Shown: positions 37,048 through 46,705, numbered from the stretch's first letter. The stretch is 64,000 nucleotides of DNA from Acinetobacter sp. C32I (GCF_023702715.1 NZ_CP098480.1:3472001-3536000), one strand, 5' to 3'. The notes: generated from the sequence alone by a model not told the origin. Numbers and translations: made by a program.

Positions 37048-37076
37048 TTAGATTTATGTGAAGCGATTGCTATAAT
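37048..37076 (+). promoter_or_regulatory. leuC promoter
   Basis: A consensus extended -10 (TGC TATAAT, 37068-37076) lies 17 bases after a poor -35 (TTAGAT). The expected start is near 37083, giving a leader of about 50 bases. The upstream 36839-37047 is very AT-rich, and no leucine-codon leader peptide or attenuator was seen. Confidence 0.6.
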
Positions 37077-37131
37077 CAATCCAAGATGAAAAATACCCAG
37101 ACCAATGGCAAGCACGATGGAGGGCGACGAC

Positions 37132-38550
37132 ATGGCAGGCAAGACCTTATATGACAAATTATGGGATGACCATTTAGTAAAACAACGTGATGATGGTTCG
37201 AGCTTAATTTATATTGATCGCCATTTATTACATGAAGTGACCAGTCCTCAAGCATTTGAAGGCTTACAGCTTGCTGATCGTCAACCTTGGCGTTTAAGTG
37301 CTAACGTTGCAACACCTGACCATAACGTGCCAACTTCTAAAAAAGAGCGCGAACAGGGCATTGCAGGGATTGAAGATGATACCTCTCGTATTCAGGTTCA
37401 AACCTTAGATGATAACTGTAAAACCTTTAATATCGTTGAGTTTGGGATTAATGATATCCGTCAAGGGATTGCCCATGTGGTTGGTCCAGAACAAGGTTTA
37501 ACTTTGCCGGGCATGACCGTGGTCTGTGGTGACTCGCATACAGCGACACATGGTGCTTTTGGTTGTTTGGCACATGGTATCGGAACGTCGGAAGTTGAGC
37601 ATGTGTTGGCAACACAATGTTTAGTACAGAAAAAATCGAAGAACATGTTGGTTCGTGTTGATGGCGTATTAGGTACTGGCGTCACTTCAAAAGATGTGGT
37701 GTTAGCCATTATTGGCAAGATTGGGACTGCGGGTGGTACAGGTTATGCCATCGAGTTTGGTGGCCAAGTGTTCCGTGATATGTCGATTGAAGGTCGTATG
37801 ACCGTATGTAATATGGCGATCGAAGCGGGTGCTCGTGTTGGTATGGTTGCAGTCGATGACAAAACCATTGCCTATGTAAAAGACCGTAACTATGCACCAA
37901 AAGGTGAACAGTGGGATCAAGCGGTTGAATACTGGAATACCTTACATTCAGACGAAGATGCTGTATTTGATGCCGTAGTGGTATTGAATGGCGCAGAGAT
38001 TGAGCCACAAGTGTCTTGGGGAACTTCTCCAGAAATGGTGATTCCTGTTTCACAGGCAGTACCAACCTTAGAACAAGCCAAAGATGATGTACAACGCAAT
38101 GACTGGACCCGTGCGTATCAATACATGGGCTTAACCGCGGGTCAAGCCTTGGCCGATATCCAATTAGACCGTGTATTTATTGGTTCATGCACCAACTCGC
38201 GGATTGAAGATATTCGTGCAGCAGCCGATGTGGTCAAAGGCCGTAAGGTTGCGTCGAGCATCAAACAGGCGATGATTGTGCCAGGCTCTGGTTTGGTGAA
38301 ACAACAGGCCGAACAAGAAGGTTTGGATCAAATTTTCTTGGCAGCAGGTTTTGAGTGGCGCGAACCGGGTTGTTCGATGTGCTTAGCAATGAATGCTGAT
38401 AAATTACAACCAGGTGAACATTGTGCTTCGACCTCGAACCGTAATTTTGAAGGTCGTCAAGGTAATGGCGGACGTACGCATTTGGTCAGCCCCGCAATGG
38501 CAGCAGCTGCAGCGATTGCCGGTCATTTTGTTGATGTTCGTTCATTCTAA
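37132..38550 (+). CDS. leuC: 3-isopropylmalate dehydratase large subunit
   Basis: A 472-residue aconitase-family subunit that with LeuD interconverts 2- and 3-isopropylmalate in leucine synthesis. [16 protein letters not shown]... [20 protein letters not shown] matches the E. coli start. The 4Fe-4S ligands are in [18 protein letters not shown] and GCSMCLAMN, and the substrate region is [13 protein letters not shown]. The ATG at 37132 with GGAGGG (37119-37124) seven bases away is preferred over the in-frame ATG at 37105, which would place that site inside the gene. leuD follows after 12 bases. Confidence 0.97.
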   Translation: MAGKTLYDKLWDDHLVKQRDDGSSLIYIDRHLLHEVTSPQAFEGLQLADRQPWRLSANVATPDHNVPTSKKEREQGIAGIEDDTSRIQVQTLDDNCKTFNIVEFGINDIRQGIAHVVGPEQGLTLPGMTVVCGDSHTATHGAFGCLAHGIGTSEVEHVLATQCLVQKKSKNMLVRVDGVLGTGVTSKDVVLAIIGKIGTAGGTGYAIEFGGQVFRDMSIEGRMTVCNMAIEAGARVGMVAVDDKTIAYVKDRNYAPKGEQWDQAVEYWNTLHSDEDAVFDAVVVLNGAEIEPQVSWGTSPEMVIPVSQAVPTLEQAKDDVQRNDWTRAYQYMGLTAGQALADIQLDRVFIGSCTNSRIEDIRAAADVVKGRKVASSIKQAMIVPGSGLVKQQAEQEGLDQIFLAAGFEWREPGCSMCLAMNADKLQPGEHCASTSNRNFEGRQGNGGRTHLVSPAMAAAAAIAGHFVDVRSF

Positions 38551-38562
38551 GGGAGCATAAGT

Positions 38563-39213
38563 ATGGAAAAATATACTGTAGAGCAAGGTATTGTTGGGCC
38601 TTTAGATCGAGCCAATGTCGATACCGATTTAATCATTCCAAAGCAGTTTTTAAAGTCGATTAAACGTACAGGTTTCGGCGATAACTTATTTGATGAGTTA
38701 CGCTATTTGGATGAAGGCTATTTAGGTCAAGACATTAGCAAACGCCCAAAGAATCCTGACTTCGTATTAAATCAACCACGCTATCAAGGTTCGACTATTT
38801 TATTGGCACGGACCAATTTTGGTTGTGGTTCAAGCCGTGAGCATGCGCCATGGGCATTGAATGAATATGGCTTCCGTACTGTCATTGCACCAAGTTTTGC
38901 CGATATCTTCTTTAATAACTGTTTTAAAAATGGCATGTTACCAGTGATTTTATCTGAGCAGGTGGTGGATCAGTTATTTAAAGAGTGTGCTGAAACGGAA
39001 GGTTATCAACTGACCATTGATTTAGAAGCTCAGGAAGTACGTACTCCTAAAGGTGAAGCATTTAAATTTGAAATTGATCCATTCCGTAAACATTGCTTAT
39101 TGAACGGTTTGGATGATATTGGCTTAACGTTACAAGTGGCTGATGATATTCGTGCTTTTGAAGCCAAGGCGAAACAAGCGCGCCCATGGGTGTTTCAGGA
39201 CATCCAAGCTTAA
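38563..39213 (+). CDS. leuD: 3-isopropylmalate dehydratase small subunit
   Basis: A 216-residue partner of LeuC forming the swivel domain. [38 protein letters not shown] and [44 protein letters not shown] are the family signatures. GGGAGC lies just upstream of the ATG. It is 12 bases behind leuC and clearly cotranscribed. The following 136 bases contain a 13-bp inverted repeat. Confidence 0.97.
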   Translation: MEKYTVEQGIVGPLDRANVDTDLIIPKQFLKSIKRTGFGDNLFDELRYLDEGYLGQDISKRPKNPDFVLNQPRYQGSTILLARTNFGCGSSREHAPWALNEYGFRTVIAPSFADIFFNNCFKNGMLPVILSEQVVDQLFKECAETEGYQLTIDLEAQEVRTPKGEAFKFEIDPFRKHCLLNGLDDIGLTLQVADDIRAFEAKAKQARPWVFQDIQA

Positions 39214-39280
39214 GTTTGAAACGAAGAAACAGAATTCGGTTTTAGACATTTTTAACATAGGCATAGCGCAGAGATTGAAC

Positions 39281-39328
39281 TCTTGTTAACATGCTAGCGG
39301 ATAATATTTTGCTTACATGTTAACAAGA
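39281..39328. promoter_or_regulatory. 13-bp perfect inverted repeat after leuD
   Basis: TCTTGTTAACATG (39281-39293) is repeated in inverse orientation as CATGTTAACAAGA (39316-39328) with 22 bases between, including ATAATATTTTG. No T-run follows, so a terminator is unlikely. It may be an operator or leader hairpin for the lipoprotein-leuB part of the cluster. Confidence 0.5.
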
Positions 39329-39349
39329 CATGAGGACTGGGCTTGAATA

Positions 39350-39925
39350 ATGAAAAGAAGACTCGCTCGCAGTATTTTACTGTGTCTAGGCGCTGCGCTG
39401 ACTTTGACTGCGTGTCAAAATGCACCCAATGTGGTGGATCAAGTCCGTATTGCACAGAACACATTGGAAAGTAAGGCGGACAACACAACTTTATATTGTT
39501 CAGGTGTTGAGAATTGTGAATTTGAACGTATTGGTGACATCTCGGTCATTGATGCAAAGACTCATCGGATTAGCCCACAGGCAATGGAACGCGGCATCGT
39601 ACGCTTACATGGTTCAGTATTTAGCCGCAAACAGCAGGTCTATTTAAGTGTGCCAGCCAAGCAATATGAAGTGGTGATTCGTTTTTATCCGATTTCTCCT
39701 GATCGTTCCGAAACTTTCCATGTGATTCATGCATTTAAACCACATGTGCGCTATACCTTTAAAATGTACCGAGACCGAACACGTCGTTCAGGCAGTTTAC
39801 TTAATGTTTCTGTACCTGATCCGTTGTGTGTAGATTTGCAGCAAGAGCAACACACCATTCGCCGTTTCTGTCGTCCATTTGACGTCAGCACTGGTCTGGG
39901 TGAGTTTGTTGAGAAAAAGGTTTAA
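39350..39925 (+). CDS. Hypothetical lipoprotein between leuD and leuB
   Basis: A 191-residue predicted lipoprotein: signal KRRLARSILLCLGAALTLTAC with lipobox LTAC. The mature part has pairs of Cys (YCSGVENCEFERIGD; CVDLQQEQHTIRRFC) and beta-rich stretches such as VRLHGSVFSRKQQVYLSVPAKQYEVVIRFYP. I do not recognise a family. It sits in the middle of the leucine cluster, 136 bases after leuD and 47 before leuB, which suggests cotranscription with leuB but no obvious metabolic link. Confidence 0.7.
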   Translation: MKRRLARSILLCLGAALTLTACQNAPNVVDQVRIAQNTLESKADNTTLYCSGVENCEFERIGDISVIDAKTHRISPQAMERGIVRLHGSVFSRKQQVYLSVPAKQYEVVIRFYPISPDRSETFHVIHAFKPHVRYTFKMYRDRTRRSGSLLNVSVPDPLCVDLQQEQHTIRRFCRPFDVSTGLGEFVEKKV

Positions 39926-39972
39926 TTGGCTCGCAGTGTTATCGCTGCACATAGGAAAATTGGAAAAAATAA

Positions 39973-41052
39973 ATGTCGAAGCATATTTTAATTTTAGCGG
40001 GTGATGGCATTGGTCCTGAAATCGTAGCAGCTGCTGAAAAGGTTTTAACCAAGGTCAATGATAAATTTAATCTAGGTTTGACATGGGAACAGGGTTTGCT
40101 TGGTGGTTCAGCAATTGATGCCCATGGCGAACCGTACCCAACAGTGACCAGTGAACAGGCGAAAAAAGCCGATGCCATTTTATTGGGTGCAGTGGGTGGT
40201 CCGAAGTGGGATAGCATTGAACGTTCAATTCGCCCTGAACGTGGCTTGTTAAAAATTCGAAGTGAACTCAATTTATTCGCCAACTTACGTCCTGCGATTT
40301 TGTATCCACAATTGGCAGATGCATCGAGCTTAAAGCCGGAAATCGTTGCAGGTCTTGATATTCTGATTGTTCGTGAATTAACGGGTGGGATCTATTTTGG
40401 TCAACCACGTGGTATTCGTGAACTCGAAAATGGTGAAAAGCAGGGCTATAACACTGACGTCTATTCAGAAAGCGAAATCAAACGCATCGCCAAAGTCGCG
40501 TTTGAACTGGCTGGATTACGTGGTGGCAAGGTCTGTTCGGTGGATAAAGCCAACGTTCTTGAAGTAACGGAGTTATGGAAGCAAACCGTCACTGACTTAC
40601 AGCAAGCACAGTATTCAAATATTCAGTTGTCGCATATGTATGTAGATAACGCGGCAATGCAATTGGTTCGCGCACCGAAGCAATTTGACGTGATCGTTAC
40701 TGGTAATTTATTCGGTGATATCCTATCTGATGAAGCAGCGATGTTGACGGGTTCAATCGGGATGTTGCCGTCTGCCTCTTTAGATGAAAATGGCAAAGGC
40801 ATGTATGAACCATGCCATGGTTCTGCGCCAGATATCGCAGGTCAAAATATTGCCAACCCATTGGCGACTGTACTTTCAGTGGCGATGATGTTGCGTTATA
40901 CCTTCCGTGAAGAAGCGGCTGCGAAGGCAATTGAAGATGCGGTCGGTCAAGTTCTAGACCAAGGCTTACGTACTGCCGATATTATGTCGGAAGGCATGAA
41001 TAAGGTCGGTACAGATGCGATGGGTGAGGCTGTGGTAGCAGCATTGAACTAA
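39973..41052 (+). CDS. leuB: 3-isopropylmalate dehydrogenase
   Basis: A 359-residue NAD-dependent oxidative decarboxylase making 2-oxoisocaproate. [16 protein letters not shown] at the N-terminus, the substrate Arg residues in [28 protein letters not shown], the Lys and Tyr of the active site, and the Mg/NAD region [27 protein letters not shown] plus [15 protein letters not shown] are all present. It is separated from leuD by the lipoprotein gene. Ends at the terminator 41067-41097. Confidence 0.97.
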   Translation: MSKHILILAGDGIGPEIVAAAEKVLTKVNDKFNLGLTWEQGLLGGSAIDAHGEPYPTVTSEQAKKADAILLGAVGGPKWDSIERSIRPERGLLKIRSELNLFANLRPAILYPQLADASSLKPEIVAGLDILIVRELTGGIYFGQPRGIRELENGEKQGYNTDVYSESEIKRIAKVAFELAGLRGGKVCSVDKANVLEVTELWKQTVTDLQQAQYSNIQLSHMYVDNAAMQLVRAPKQFDVIVTGNLFGDILSDEAAMLTGSIGMLPSASLDENGKGMYEPCHGSAPDIAGQNIANPLATVLSVAMMLRYTFREEAAAKAIEDAVGQVLDQGLRTADIMSEGMNKVGTDAMGEAVVAALN

Positions 41053-41066
41053 GCATTGCAGGCTAT

Positions 41067-41097
41067 AAAAAAACGCAGCATAAGCTGCGTTTTTTTA
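41067..41097. terminator. Bidirectional terminator after leuB
   Basis: AAAAAAACGCAGC-ATAA-GCTGCGTTTTTTT lies between the convergent leuB and lipoprotein genes. Confidence 0.9.
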
Positions 41098-41106
41098 TTT
41101 GATGGC

Positions 41107-41505
41107 TTAGCAGGCCTTACCTTCATAACGAATTGATTGCGCAACTTGTTGTTGATCCAACTCAAAAATAATATGGCATTTTAAGTTCAGATCATAAGCA
41201 CTGCCTGCATTGCCCGCACTTTGAATCGGAATATTCTGAGCGCCAAGTTCGGTTGATTGTGCTATCGGAATCGGGATACGAACGGGACGAATCACGGTAT
41301 AAATCAGTTGATTATTTTGCTTAACTGGTTGGGTCTGTGTTTGGAAACCTAAGGGTTTTAAGTCGAGCTGTTGCTGTATGGTGTTCGCTGATTGCCCAAT
41401 AAACGGTTGTAGATAGTCGGGCAGGCTGATATTTGGTTGGTTTGATGTCGCACAACTTTGTAAACCGAGAAGCGTACAGAACAACAGGCACTTATAATTT
41501 TTCAT
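41107..41505 (-). CDS. Hypothetical small lipoprotein
   Basis: A 132-residue lipoprotein; MKNYKCLLFCTLLGLQSC is the signal with lipobox LQSC. The mature part includes a Pro/Ile/Val stretch VIRPVRIPIPI and two Cys near the end (LKCHIIFELD, YEGKAC). No family recognised. An ATG three codons further up abuts AAAGG with no spacing, so the second ATG (41505) at nine bases is preferred. Confidence 0.7.
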   Translation of the reverse strand: MKNYKCLLFCTLLGLQSCATSNQPNISLPDYLQPFIGQSANTIQQQLDLKPLGFQTQTQPVKQNNQLIYTVIRPVRIPIPIAQSTELGAQNIPIQSAGNAGSAYDLNLKCHIIFELDQQQVAQSIRYEGKAC

Positions 41506-41680
41506 TATGATCATCCTTTATCTCTTTGATCTTTTTTTATTCAAGGGTAAAAGTACAGGGGTGTCGAGAGCATTTCTGTGAATTGCTAAAAATATACAAT
41601 CTTGTCTACTTTTGGACAATGTTCAAGCCCAGAAAAATATGCTTAGATAATAGTGATAATTAAGCGATTTGGACAACTTC

Positions 41681-42052
41681 ATGCACAAAATAATATTTGG
41701 CTTGATCTGTGGGGCAATGGCGACGTTGAGCTATGCGGATAACTGCGAAAATGCCCGTAATACTTATGATGATATTTATTGTACCAATAAAATTTTTGCC
41801 AGTGCAGATGCTGATTTAAACAAAAACTATCAGCAATTACGCAAACAACTGAGCGATACACAACAGAAAATTTTGAAAAAATCGCAACTGGCGTGGATTC
41901 GCCATCGTGATGCAGAATGTAGTGATGATTCCAAAAGTACGGTTTATGTGCAATGCCAATTGAATGCAACGCAAGAACGCAACAACTGGCTGCAAGAACG
42001 TATCCGTGAATGTCAGACAGTGGGCTGTAAAACCACACGCCTCAGTGAATAA
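41681..42052 (+). CDS. LprI/DUF1311 lysozyme-inhibitor-like secreted protein
   Basis: A 123-residue protein with a cleavable signal peptide (MHKIIFGLICGAMATLSYA) and the DUF1311 (PF07007) pattern: CENARNTYDDIYCTNKIFASADADLNKNYQQLRKQLSDTQQ, LAWIRHRDAECSDD and QCQLNATQERNNWLQERIREC. Six Cys suggest three disulfides in the periplasm. Some members inhibit lysozyme; for this one it is inferred. A TTG at 41669 is possible, but the ATG at 41681 gives the signal peptide. GATAATAGTGATAATTAAG (41646-41664) upstream matches Fur at only 13 of 19. Confidence 0.8.
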   Translation: MHKIIFGLICGAMATLSYADNCENARNTYDDIYCTNKIFASADADLNKNYQQLRKQLSDTQQKILKKSQLAWIRHRDAECSDDSKSTVYVQCQLNATQERNNWLQERIRECQTVGCKTTRLSE

Positions 42053-42069
42053 ACTTTCGTTTGAGCAAT

Positions 42070-42097
42070 AAAAAAAGCCACATAATGTGGCTTTTTT
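42070..42097. terminator. Bidirectional terminator
   Basis: AAAAAAGCCACAT-AATG-TGGCTTTTTT lies between the convergent LprI-like gene and infA and serves both. Confidence 0.9.
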
Positions 42098-42114
42098 GCA
42101 TTCACTAATCTGAC

Positions 42115-42336
42115 TTAGCGTGCACGATAAGTGATACGACCCTTAGTCAAATCATAAGGTGTCATTTCAACTTTAACACTGTCACCTGTCAAAATACGGA
42201 TATAGTGTTTACGCATTTTACCAGAAATGTGAGCAATAACTTCGTGACCGTTTTCTAAACGTACACGGAACATCGTATTAGGAAGCGTTTCGGTGACAAC
42301 GCCTTCGAACTCAATGAGTTCCTCTTTATTGGCCAT
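42115..42336 (-). CDS. infA: Translation initiation factor IF-1
   Basis: A 73-residue single S1/OB-fold protein binding the ribosomal A site. [71 protein letters not shown] agrees with IF-1 along its whole length. Monocistronic, with its own terminator and a 229-base region shared with the divergent AraC gene. Confidence 0.98.
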   Translation of the reverse strand: MANKEELIEFEGVVTETLPNTMFRVRLENGHEVIAHISGKMRKHYIRILTGDSVKVEMTPYDLTKGRITYRAR

Positions 42337-42565
42337 AGCCTACCTGAGATCAAATTGGGAAGGCGCAAATTATAGTCAATTTATTTAAAATTTACAAGAT
42401 CAACTCGGTGAGAGGCTGTCAGATATTAACCGAAAGAAACTGTCAGACAATCTTAGATTTTTTTTAACAAAATAAGCAGAATATTGTTGTCAGTTTGGTC
42501 AATCAACGTTAATCTAAAATTGTTGTTCATTGTCATAATAACGTATCTACAGGGAAGGGCACTGC

Positions 42566-43573
42566 GTGGGTCAGCTAACAGATGCATCAGTTGTATTGCG
42601 CTTTGGTTATCAGGCAATTCGTAAAGCAGGATTACCAACTGAAGAGATTTTAACAAAGGCTGGTGTGGCATTAAATCAGGTGGATACCAATGCAAGAACA
42701 CCACTAAGTGCACAAAATGCATTTTGGATTGCTGCACAGGATGTCAGCAATGATCCAGATATTGGACTTCATCTAGGTGAACATTTACCGCTATATCGTG
42801 GCCAAGTCATTGAACATTTATTTATCAGTAGTGAAACTTTTGGCGAAGGCCTGAAGCGTGCTTTGGCCTATCAACGTCTGATCAGTGATGCTTTTGATGC
42901 CAAATTGGTGATTGAAGATGGTCGCTGCTACTTGAGCAATGGCGAACAGTATTGGCCAGATAATTTGGTCAACCGTCACTTCTCTGAATGTGCCATGTCA
43001 GGCATTTTACGTTTCTTTAAATTTATTACCGAAGGTCAGTTTCACCCGATTTATATTGATTTTAACTTCAATGAAGGTGCTGCTGATGACGAATACTTTA
43101 GAGTCTATGGCTGTCCTGTCAGTTTAGGGCAAAAAGAAACCCGTCTTTATTTTGATGCAGCTGTACTGGATTATCCGTTATGGCAAGCAGAACCTGAGTT
43201 ACTGCAATTGCATGAGCAATTGGCGATTGAAAAGTTACAAGAACTAGCACGTTATGATTTGGTTGGTGAAGTTCGTCGTGCCATTGGTTCAACTCTTGAA
43301 AGTGGTGAAACCACTTTAGAAACAGTGGCTGCGCAATTGAATATCACCCCACGTCGTTTAAGAACCCAACTCAGTGAAGCCAATACCAGCTTTCAGCAAA
43401 TTCTTTCGGATTATCGTTGCCGTTTAGCGAAAAAGCTGTTGGCGAATACCAATGAAAGCGTCGAGCGTATTGTGTATTTAACGGGTTTCTCTGAACCAAG
43501 TACTTTCTATCGTGCCTTTAAGCGTTGGACCAATGAAACGCCAGTGGAATATCGCAAGCGTAAACAGCGTTAA
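42566..43573 (+). CDS. AraC family regulator with Arabinose_bd-like N-terminal domain
   Basis: A 335-residue regulator. Residues about 10-200 are the OruR/ArgR-type ligand domain (VLRFGYQAIRKAGLPTEEILTKAG, LGEHLPLYRGQVIEHLFISSETFGEGL); the C-terminal third is the AraC DNA-binding domain (LETVAAQLNITPRRLRTQLSEANTSFQQILSDYRCRLAKKLLANTNESVERIVYLTGFSEPSTFYRAFKRWTNETPVEYRK). Start is a GTG at 42566 with GGAAGGG upstream. No structural gene is adjacent on its strand, so the regulon is unknown. Confidence 0.9.
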   Translation: MGQLTDASVVLRFGYQAIRKAGLPTEEILTKAGVALNQVDTNARTPLSAQNAFWIAAQDVSNDPDIGLHLGEHLPLYRGQVIEHLFISSETFGEGLKRALAYQRLISDAFDAKLVIEDGRCYLSNGEQYWPDNLVNRHFSECAMSGILRFFKFITEGQFHPIYIDFNFNEGAADDEYFRVYGCPVSLGQKETRLYFDAAVLDYPLWQAEPELLQLHEQLAIEKLQELARYDLVGEVRRAIGSTLESGETTLETVAAQLNITPRRLRTQLSEANTSFQQILSDYRCRLAKKLLANTNESVERIVYLTGFSEPSTFYRAFKRWTNETPVEYRKRKQR

Positions 43574-43584
43574 TTGCTTCTAAG

Positions 43585-43618
43585 TAAAAAAGCCTTATCA
43601 TCGTGATAAGGCTTTTTT
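43585..43618. terminator. Bidirectional terminator
   Basis: AAAAAAGCCTTATCA-TCG-TGATAAGGCTTTTTT lies between the convergent AraC and truA genes. Confidence 0.9.
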
Positions 43619-43619
43619 G

Positions 43620-44417
43620 TTATTCAGCTAAATTTAACCAGTGTGGACCTAAAGGTAGCTGTGGTAAATCGAATTCATCAGGATAGTAAGACTGAATAAA
43701 ATATAAACCATCAGGTGGGGCAGTAATCCCAGCAGCGGTGCGATCTTCTGCGGCAAACATGGTATCAATATGGTCGATTTCATACATGCCTTGCCCAATT
43801 TCAAGCAGGCATCCCATAATATTACGCACCATATGGTGTAAGAAACCATCTGCTTGAATATCTAAGACCAGATAACGACCATGTTCGAATAAGCGACAGT
43901 GTTTTACATGGCGTACAGGTTGATTCGATTGACAGGCAGCAGCACGAAAAGTCTCAAAATTATGCGTACCCTCGAATTTGGCAGCAGCCGTAATCATCTT
44001 TTGCACATCAAGCTTTTGATAAAGATGGGTGACCTGTTTATATAACAGAGCAGGGCGAGTCGGAGCGTTATACACCACATAGCGGTAACGTCGTGCCACC
44101 GCTTTAAAACGTGCATGGAAATTTTCATCCATGCATTTAATCCACTGGATTGAAATGTCTTTGGGGAGTTGGCTATTGGCTCCACGAATCCAGCCTTGTT
44201 CAGGGCGAATGGCATGGGTGTCGAAATGCGCCACCATATTGGTTGCATGTACACCGGCATCTGTTCGTCCAGCCCCATGTAACATAATCGGCTCATTGGC
44301 AATACGACCCAGCACTTTTTCTATGGTTTCCTGAACAGTGATAACGCCAGCCTGTTGGGTTTGCCAACCACGGTATTGAGTACCGCAAAATTCAATACCG
44401 ATTGCATAACGTTGCAT
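43620..44417 (-). CDS. truA: tRNA pseudouridine(38-40) synthase TruA
   Basis: A 265-residue enzyme modifying the anticodon stem-loop of many tRNAs. YAIGIEFCGTQYRGWQTQ begins the protein; the catalytic Asp is in GAGRTDAGVHATNMVAHFDT (about residue 52), and FLHHMVRNIMGCLLEIGQG is the second signature. It follows the asparaginase gene by 15 bases on the same strand. In Pseudomonas truA follows fimV directly; here the asparaginase gene intervenes, and the neighbour usually found next (trpF) is absent. Confidence 0.95.
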   Translation of the reverse strand: MQRYAIGIEFCGTQYRGWQTQQAGVITVQETIEKVLGRIANEPIMLHGAGRTDAGVHATNMVAHFDTHAIRPEQGWIRGANSQLPKDISIQWIKCMDENFHARFKAVARRYRYVVYNAPTRPALLYKQVTHLYQKLDVQKMITAAAKFEGTHNFETFRAAACQSNQPVRHVKHCRLFEHGRYLVLDIQADGFLHHMVRNIMGCLLEIGQGMYEIDHIDTMFAAEDRTAAGITAPPDGLYFIQSYYPDEFDLPQLPLGPHWLNLAE

Positions 44418-44432
44418 GTTCTAACCTCAGAA

Positions 44433-45401
44433 TTAATGTTGATGCCAATGTTCGAACCATTGTTCGTGGGTCGGATATTTTAAATACATTTGCAAGACTT
44501 TTGCATATAAATCGGCATGGCTATGACAATCATTGACTAAAACTTTGGCAGATTGTATCCATGAGCTAACTGCATAGCGTTGATCAAGTTGCCCAAAGGT
44601 CACTTGTGTACTGATAATCGGCAAGCATTGTTTTTGATAAAGTTGTTCAAACAGTGCCAGAATTTCATCATTGACTGCGATATTGCCTGTGCCAAAGCCC
44701 TGTAGCACCAAAAAGTTGGGTGGGCTAAGTAGAAGATTTTTTAATTGTAAAATGAATTGTTGTTTCGCAACTGGCTGTAACATCAAATTCAGGACACTGA
44801 GTTGAGCAGCTTGCTCAAGCTGTTCATTTTGGACGATAAAAGCATCAGCAGTGGTGTTACAGCTCTGGTCTGCCTTGATGCCAACAAAGGCATCTAGTTC
44901 AGTGGTATGCGCTTTTAAAGTGCTTTGTGCATGAAAGACCTGCTCATGGAAGGCAAGGTAAACACCACTCGGTAAGGTAAGCACTTGCTCCAGTGCTAAA
45001 TACAGATTACCGATTGCATCGGTGAATTCACGGGTATCATTGCCTTCAATATTTAATAATGGATATTGACTACCAGTAATGATGGTATGACAAGAATGGC
45101 CTAGAAAACGTGCCAGTGTTGCAGCGGCGTAGCTTAAGGTGTCTGTACCATGAATGATGACAAAATGTTGAAAACCATTGAGTTGTAATTGTTGGATTTG
45201 CTGTACCAGCATTAACCAATCGGTTGCGGTGCAGGCACTGCTATCTTTAATGCTAGGGGCAGCGAAACATTCTACCTGCAAATGTGGTGGAATCACCTTC
45301 GCTAATAAAGGTAAAAAATCCTGTTCAGGCATTGGTATCAAGGGTTCACCAATACAACCAAACGTCCCACCCATATAAATTAAAGCGATTGTTTTCATCA
45401 T
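44433..45401 (-). CDS. Asparaginase (cytoplasmic type I-like)
   Basis: A 322-residue asparaginase-fold amidohydrolase. The first catalytic Thr is in IYMGGTFGCIG (about residue 12) and the second triad is HGTDTLSYAAATLARFLG (about residue 84) with ITGSQYPL after it; no signal peptide is seen, favouring the cytoplasmic type. The usual TGGTI is changed to MGGTF, which keeps Gly-Gly-Thr. Two ATGs are in tandem (45401 and 45398). A terminator-like hairpin with a T-run touches the start codon and no free ribosome binding site is visible. Adjacent to truA. Confidence 0.85.
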   Translation of the reverse strand: MMKTIALIYMGGTFGCIGEPLIPMPEQDFLPLLAKVIPPHLQVECFAAPSIKDSSACTATDWLMLVQQIQQLQLNGFQHFVIIHGTDTLSYAAATLARFLGHSCHTIITGSQYPLLNIEGNDTREFTDAIGNLYLALEQVLTLPSGVYLAFHEQVFHAQSTLKAHTTELDAFVGIKADQSCNTTADAFIVQNEQLEQAAQLSVLNLMLQPVAKQQFILQLKNLLLSPPNFLVLQGFGTGNIAVNDEILALFEQLYQKQCLPIISTQVTFGQLDQRYAVSSWIQSAKVLVNDCHSHADLYAKVLQMYLKYPTHEQWFEHWHQH

Positions 45402-45427
45402 AAAAAAAGCAGCCTGAGAGACTGCTT
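45402..45427 (-). terminator. Terminator-like hairpin at the asparaginase start
   Basis: On the minus strand AAGCAG pairs with CTGCTT around TCTCTCAGG, followed by seven Ts that run directly into the ATG. It ends fimV transcription and holds the only AGG of the asparaginase leader in its loop. Confidence 0.7.
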
Positions 45428-45445
45428 ATATTAGACTGATCAAAT

Positions 45446-46705
45446 TCAGGAAGCTATTTTATTCAGTAAATTTTCTGAACGTTGTTGCTGTTCTGCATTG
45501 AATGCCTGATTGTTTTTTAACAATTCACGGGCAGAATCATAGGCCCCCAGTTCAATATACTGTTCTGCAAGCTCTAAATTCAACTGCGCTTCATCAAGCT
45601 GTTGTAGGTCCGGGAATGATTGTGCCAATGGGTCATGAATCGCAATCGCTGCAGCGGGCGTCGCAGCAGGAGTGGTCAATTCAGGTTGTGTTTCAACTGC
45701 GGCAGGTTCAGCAAGGTCAAATGAAAATTCTGTTGTTTCAATTGGCGCGGGTTGTTCAGTTTTTTCGACAGTAGGTTCGAAATTAAAATCTAAGCTAGGT
45801 GCAGCTTCTTCTACAGGTGCTTTTTCTGCAGCGGGCTGAGACGCAATGTTTAAGTTGGCAAAGTTAAAGTCAAGCTCTGGTTTTGAGTCTTCAACTTTTG
45901 CTTCTTCAATAGTTGGCGTTGTTGGTTCTAAGTTGAACGAAAACTCAAGTGGCTGCTGTTCTTTACTCTCAGATGTTTCAACTGGAGATTGTGCAGGCAC
46001 GGCCTCATCTGCAGGCTTTTGTTCAAAGGAGAAATTAAAGTCTAAAGGTTGGACTTCAGGTGCAGCTTCTACAGGCTTTGTTTCTTCTGTCGGAGCAGCA
46101 TATTCTGATTGCAAATCGTCGAATGATTGTGTAGCTGGTGTTTGAACCAGTGCATCAAAGTCTGCCGCATTGTTTTGAATTTGCGGCTCAACTGCTACAG
46201 GTGGCTGCTGAAAACTATGTGATGCTAAATTAAATTCAATCGAATCAGGTTGTTTATTCTGTTCATATTCACGATGTTTGGCTTCAGCTGCTTGTGCAAT
46301 ATCTTCCAATTTTAAGGCGTGGATATGTTTGATCAATTGATCAATCGCCAAATCATCTTTTTGCTTCAAATGAATATCAAGTAAAAACAGATATAGCTCA
46401 TGTTGAGAGTTATCTTGCTTTAAGGCTTGATTGATTTGTGCTTCTGCAGACTGGAAATTACCGCTTTGAATTTGTTGCTCAAGCTTTTGGCGCAAACCGT
46501 CAGAGATATCGGTCGTGGTTGGAGGGGCAAACTCCTGTTCCTCACGTGCCAGTGTGGTTCGTGAAGAAGATCGTGTCGCTGCTTTTTTTGTGGTCTTGCT
46601 TGCACCTTTCTTAGGTGTAGTATTGGCTTGATTACTTTCACGTTTTTTTAAAACGATAGCAACAATCAGTACAATGACCAGCAGTACAATGATTATAGTT
46701 GACAT
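45446..46705 (-). CDS. FimV C-terminal-type protein: membrane anchor, acidic linker, FimV/TPR C-domain
   Basis: A 419-residue protein. A single N-terminal transmembrane helix (STIIIVLLVIVLIVAIVLKKRE) is followed by a basic stretch, a TPR-like segment (LEQQIQSGNFQSAEAQINQALKQDNSQHELYLFLLDIHL, residues about 75-115), a long acidic Pro/Glu linker repeating FNFSFE, FSFNLE and FNFEP, and the C-terminal LNLELAEQYIELGAYDSARELLKN typical of the FimV C-terminal domain (TIGR03504). In Pseudomonas these are the second half of FimV; here they form a separate gene with its own AGGGG site, 61 bases after the fimV N-half. Probably involved in type IV pili and twitching. Confidence 0.8.
   Translation of the reverse strand: MSTIIIVLLVIVLIVAIVLKKRESNQANTTPKKGASKTTKKAATRSSSRTTLAREEQEFAPPTTTDISDGLRQKLEQQIQSGNFQSAEAQINQALKQDNSQHELYLFLLDIHLKQKDDLAIDQLIKHIHALKLEDIAQAAEAKHREYEQNKQPDSIEFNLASHSFQQPPVAVEPQIQNNAADFDALVQTPATQSFDDLQSEYAAPTEETKPVEAAPEVQPLDFNFSFEQKPADEAVPAQSPVETSESKEQQPLEFSFNLEPTTPTIEEAKVEDSKPELDFNFANLNIASQPAAEKAPVEEAAPSLDFNFEPTVEKTEQPAPIETTEFSFDLAEPAAVETQPELTTPAATPAAAIAIHDPLAQSFPDLQQLDEAQLNLELAEQYIELGAYDSARELLKNNQAFNAEQQQRSENLLNKIAS

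Noticed and set aside
37086..37154. Possible leader peptide before leuC ([13 protein letters not shown]...)
   Set aside because: It contains no leucine run, has no ribosome binding site, overlaps the leuC start, and no attenuator hairpin follows.
41646..41664. Fur box before the LprI-like gene
   Set aside because: Only 13 of 19 positions match and the arms are not symmetrical.
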